A DNA stretch of 64,000 bases from Temnothorax longispinosus. Taxonomy: Eukaryota; Arthropoda; Insecta; Hymenoptera; Formicidae. Numbering within the stretch: position 1 is the stretch's first letter; each line of letters opens with the position of its first letter. Location of the stretch: positions 26,951,720-27,015,719 of the forward strand of contig NC_092358.1 of the NCBI RefSeq assembly GCF_030848805.1. The letters are read 5' to 3'. Shown in pieces: positions 61,201-64,000 of the stretch. The notes beneath the pieces are model-generated. The model was not told where the DNA came from. It ran no database searches and was given only the letters and a program-made list of their open reading frames with translations. The position numbers and the translations under genes were made by a program.

Positions 61201-63841
61201 TAACGAGAGTATAAATCCCAAACAGTGCTTCGACAGTTTTAATTTTCTATCTTACGGCTCGATAAAATTGAAATAGGATCGAAGTGTCTGACAGAGCGAA
61301 AGCACGCGTCGCCGAGTAGAGGTAACGCGAGAAGTGATACCAGAAATACTTGTTGAGAGAGTGCTGTGCTAAGTGACACATGGCATACCTTGCGACTGAG
61401 GCTGCTGTAAGGGCTGCACAGCGATCCGTTCAGGCTTGGCGTGCGTGACCGCAATGAAAACTATACATAATGACCGTGCGGAAAAAGTAAACAACGATTA
61501 AGAAAAGCGATAATAAAAACTTAATAAAAAAATCAAGTATGATAATATAATCTTTGATGTTTCGCTTGTTTCCTACATCGAGGCGTGCGTGAGACGAAAG
61601 AACGGTAAAGTGACAAGCGAGCTCATCTCCGAGGCAAAAATCAAGCTATACACAAAGCTGACAAAATAATTAAATCTCTTTTGAGGGGGATTTAAGGTGT
61701 TCTGCTCTATATTACCACTATATTACATTAACACATGACATACACAAGAATATATGTCGAATGACAAAGTGTTTCGGAGAAGAATTTGCAAGATTTAAAA
61801 CATAAAAAGATGTTTTTAATATAGAGAGTATGTTACATACTATGATGATAGAAATCACAAAGTAAACTTTCAGGAAAATGTTCAATATATGCGAAACACT
61901 TCGCTTTTCTTATGATATAATTGGTAAATTCAATTATGCAGACGAGTACAACTCAATATATGTATAATGCAACCAAGTCGAATAATGCGAGTGCTAGACA
62001 TAAACAGCAGCATGCATTTTTTTAAATTTTCTAACGTAATATGAATATTATAATTTTTAACAATATTGACATCAAAATAATATTATGCTAACTATTGAAT
62101 CATACGATATCGAATTCTCAACTTTCTCACTTAAAATTTGATATTTGTATATCATGTATTGAAAATTTAATCAATTTACTGTGACTCTCTGATTAAATAA
62201 GCTTTTATATAATAATAGATATTCAATGAGTAGCTAAGAGCAATGGCATTTGAAAAACGCTAGTTTGTTCTATACCCTCTGGATCAGGAAGGAATCAAAA
62301 TTAGACACTCACGACGTATTATTTTAGAACGCTCCGGAACGCGATGCTATTTCCATTCACCGTTTCAGATATGTGAGTGTCGCTTCAACGACATAATATA
62401 TTTCCGTCACTGAATGTACTAAAGAATATATACCATCAATGCTTAAAATATTGTTTTATTTAAATTATCTGCTATTTAAATTATACTTGACCTTTGATGC
62501 TCTTTCGAATGCAGTGTTCTTAGTGATTCATGTAAAATCTATCACTACAAAGTATAAATTACTTGGAAACGGCCTGTATATAGGCAATATTGTACACGCG
62601 TATTAAATAATCCGCTTAAGACACAAATGATACTATATTAATATAAATTATGCTGTGTTAGTTCATATAACGCGAGATTTGCTTTCATTGTTATGTAGTA
62701 TCAATATTATGTAAATCACAAGAATTGCTATAAAATTGTATAAATTACTAACGCCGTGTATACAGCAATCTTTATTCACAATAAGCGAGTCAAACGTATA
62801 TCCAAACAATTAGACATATTAGGATGCTACGATTGCTTCAGAATTTTCGTAGTTAAATTAAGGAAAAATAAACAAGCTTCTGCAATAGCTTAAATCAATT
62901 ATAATACACGAATGTACAGAATAAATACGACTAGACAGCGAATCACCGATTGCGCGACGCAACCGAACTTACCTGCATCTCCGAAGCGCTGCTGGAAATT
63001 CGCTCCGATTCCCGATGTTGCGGGGTGTGAGCGTCCCCGTGTCCGTTCACGATGCCATTGGGTCCGGTAGGTCCTGGACCGCAGCGTGGATGCCATATGG
63101 CAGCACCCTGCAGGTACATTTCCTCCCCGTCACCGAACGGGTCGCCGCATTTCGTGCAGCGCGCGCAAGTCGGATGGAAATGATGATTGTCGCCGGCCTG
63201 CAAAACCTTGCCGCTGATGTAACGGTTACAGTAGGCGCACTTAACTCCAAACTGCTTCTGATAATCCTTCTCGCAGTAAGGCACGCCGTCTCTGTTGAAA
63301 AAAATTTTAACGGCTACAGCTCGCGCGTCACTTGAATCGTATCTTCTTTATCCACATCCTTGTGCTGATTTGAAGAAAAGTTTTGAAGTTAAAATAAAGA
63401 AAAATAATTTTTTAAACACTTATTACAGTGTACATTTCTTAACTGTTTTTTCAAGACATGCTTATTACTCTGAAAGCTTCATTTTTGAACTTTTCCAACA
63501 CTATGACTGCCCAATCTCATAAAGAAGCTATCATACTTTTAGAGTAATGTTAATTAATGTTTGTAGATGTTCAAGGTGCGAGGATAGATTTGTGAATCAA
63601 CGCGAGACTCACTTTCCCATGTATTCCCCGTGGAGCACAGTGTCGCAGCTATGACACTTGAAGCACCAGACGTGCCATTGACGATCGAGCGCGACCAATG
63701 CCTGACCTTCCCTCAATTGGTTTCCACAACCGGCGCAGGCACCAGGATCCTGTCCGCCGCCCTTGGTACCGGCGCTATTGCTGATCGGCGTGGAGGCCTC
63801 CCGGACCGGGATACCAACGCATCGGTGACATAGCGCTTGAC
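52296..63841 (-). CDS. Actin-binding LIM protein (abLIM/Unc-115 type), 3' part
   Basis: Cytoskeletal protein linking LIM-domain partners to F-actin; the fly and worm relatives act in axon guidance. Twelve coding exons are in the window, minus strand: 63841-63613, 63291-62973, 61460-61389, 60798-60615, 60257-59998, 59873-59612, 59418-59335, 57753-57653, 56243-56174, 54901-54861, 52839-52633, 52409-52296; 646 codons plus stop, phases consistent. Order: end of one LIM domain (CHRC), a full LIM (CAGCGNQL, WHVWCFKC, YCEKDY), another LIM (CAYCNRYISGK, HPTCARC, IWHPRC), a long Ser/Pro-rich linker (PIERDDFPAPPYPYTDPERR, a Glu/Lys coiled stretch EAEQKLKKEQDEL, GDKTHSTDFSSGKSD) and a C-terminal villin headpiece (KLYPYHLLV, LPADVDRCNLE, RHLSDAEF, LPQWRRNEIKRRARLF). 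Two of the small exons (41 and 70 bases) are not multiples of three. The 5' end and first LIM domains lie beyond 64000. Confidence 0.93.
53793..54077. mobile_element. MITE in abLIM intron
   Basis: About 285 bases with inverted arms of roughly 95 bases (CCACGAATATAAAAAAAACG at 53793 and the complement ending TTCGTGG at 54077). The arms share AATTAAAAG, GTAAATAATGCG and ACCTTGGT. A C-rich block lies in the loop. No coding sequence. Confidence 0.8.
56244..57652. other. abLIM intron with a GC-rich block
   Basis: Intron between exons 57753-57653 and 56243-56174. 56270-56520 is much richer in G+C and CpG than its surroundings and is open in frames on both strands for 80-160 codons, but none resembles a known protein or continues the abLIM frame. 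Possibilities are an internal promoter or enhancer, or an unrecognised alternative first exon. Confidence 0.4.
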
Positions 63842-64000
63842 CTATGAACAATGCATAAGTTAGTGAAGATTAATGAGATCCGGCGACAGATCCTGAGACG
63901 TCATCATTAACCTTTGCGCTGCGTGCCAATTGTCTCTTCTATAATGAAATTTGTCATCCGATTTTATTTACGACTACCAATCCTTTCACTTGAGAGAAAT

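Overview
The window looks like AT-rich insect nuclear DNA. Genes are split into many short exons with GT-AG introns, the gene families are typical of insects, and gene remnants and small transposons are dense. Hymenoptera, most likely an ant, is my best guess from the gene set and the Penelope-type retroelement. No species can be fixed from the sequence alone.

Layout. (1) 1-25475, plus strand: a tandem cluster of Tret1-like MFS sugar transporters. It holds the 3' half of one copy (T1, 1-3192), a collapsed copy reduced to intron pieces plus the last exon (3365-4812), a frameshifted copy (T2, 6646-12128) and two intact six-exon copies of 471 codons each (T3, 13401-18069; T4, 19695-25475). Between the copies lie fragments of the proteasome gene found intact at 44 kb. 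(2) 25.5-28.6 kb: a 54-bp minisatellite and a 442-bp tandem duplication. (3) 28677-32946, minus strand: an intact 13-exon nrf-6-like membrane acyltransferase gene of 696 aa. (4) 33-43.9 kb: a bed of mobile elements and repeats (TIR element with a nested Penelope fragment and MITE, TA-flanked element, solo BEL/Pao-like LTR, foldback element), ending in another transporter relic and a repeated flank. (5) 44101-49679, plus strand: an intact 15-exon gene for an Rpn1/PSMD2-like 26S proteasome subunit of 894 aa, which looks divergent. (6) 52296-63841, minus strand: the 3' 12 coding exons of an actin-binding LIM protein (abLIM/Unc-115 type), from the LIM domains to the C-terminal villin headpiece. 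Its 5' end lies beyond the window.

The most informative feature is the history of the left half. Rpn1-like exon fragments lie upstream of transporter copies T2, T3 and T4 in the same orientation, and a transporter last-exon relic lies just upstream of the intact Rpn1-like gene. This fits repeated duplication of a two-gene block (transporter plus Rpn1-like gene) followed by decay of most Rpn1 copies. No functional link between transporter and proteasome genes is implied. All coordinates and splice sites were read by eye. Reading frame and intron phase agree across every exon join reported for the intact genes.
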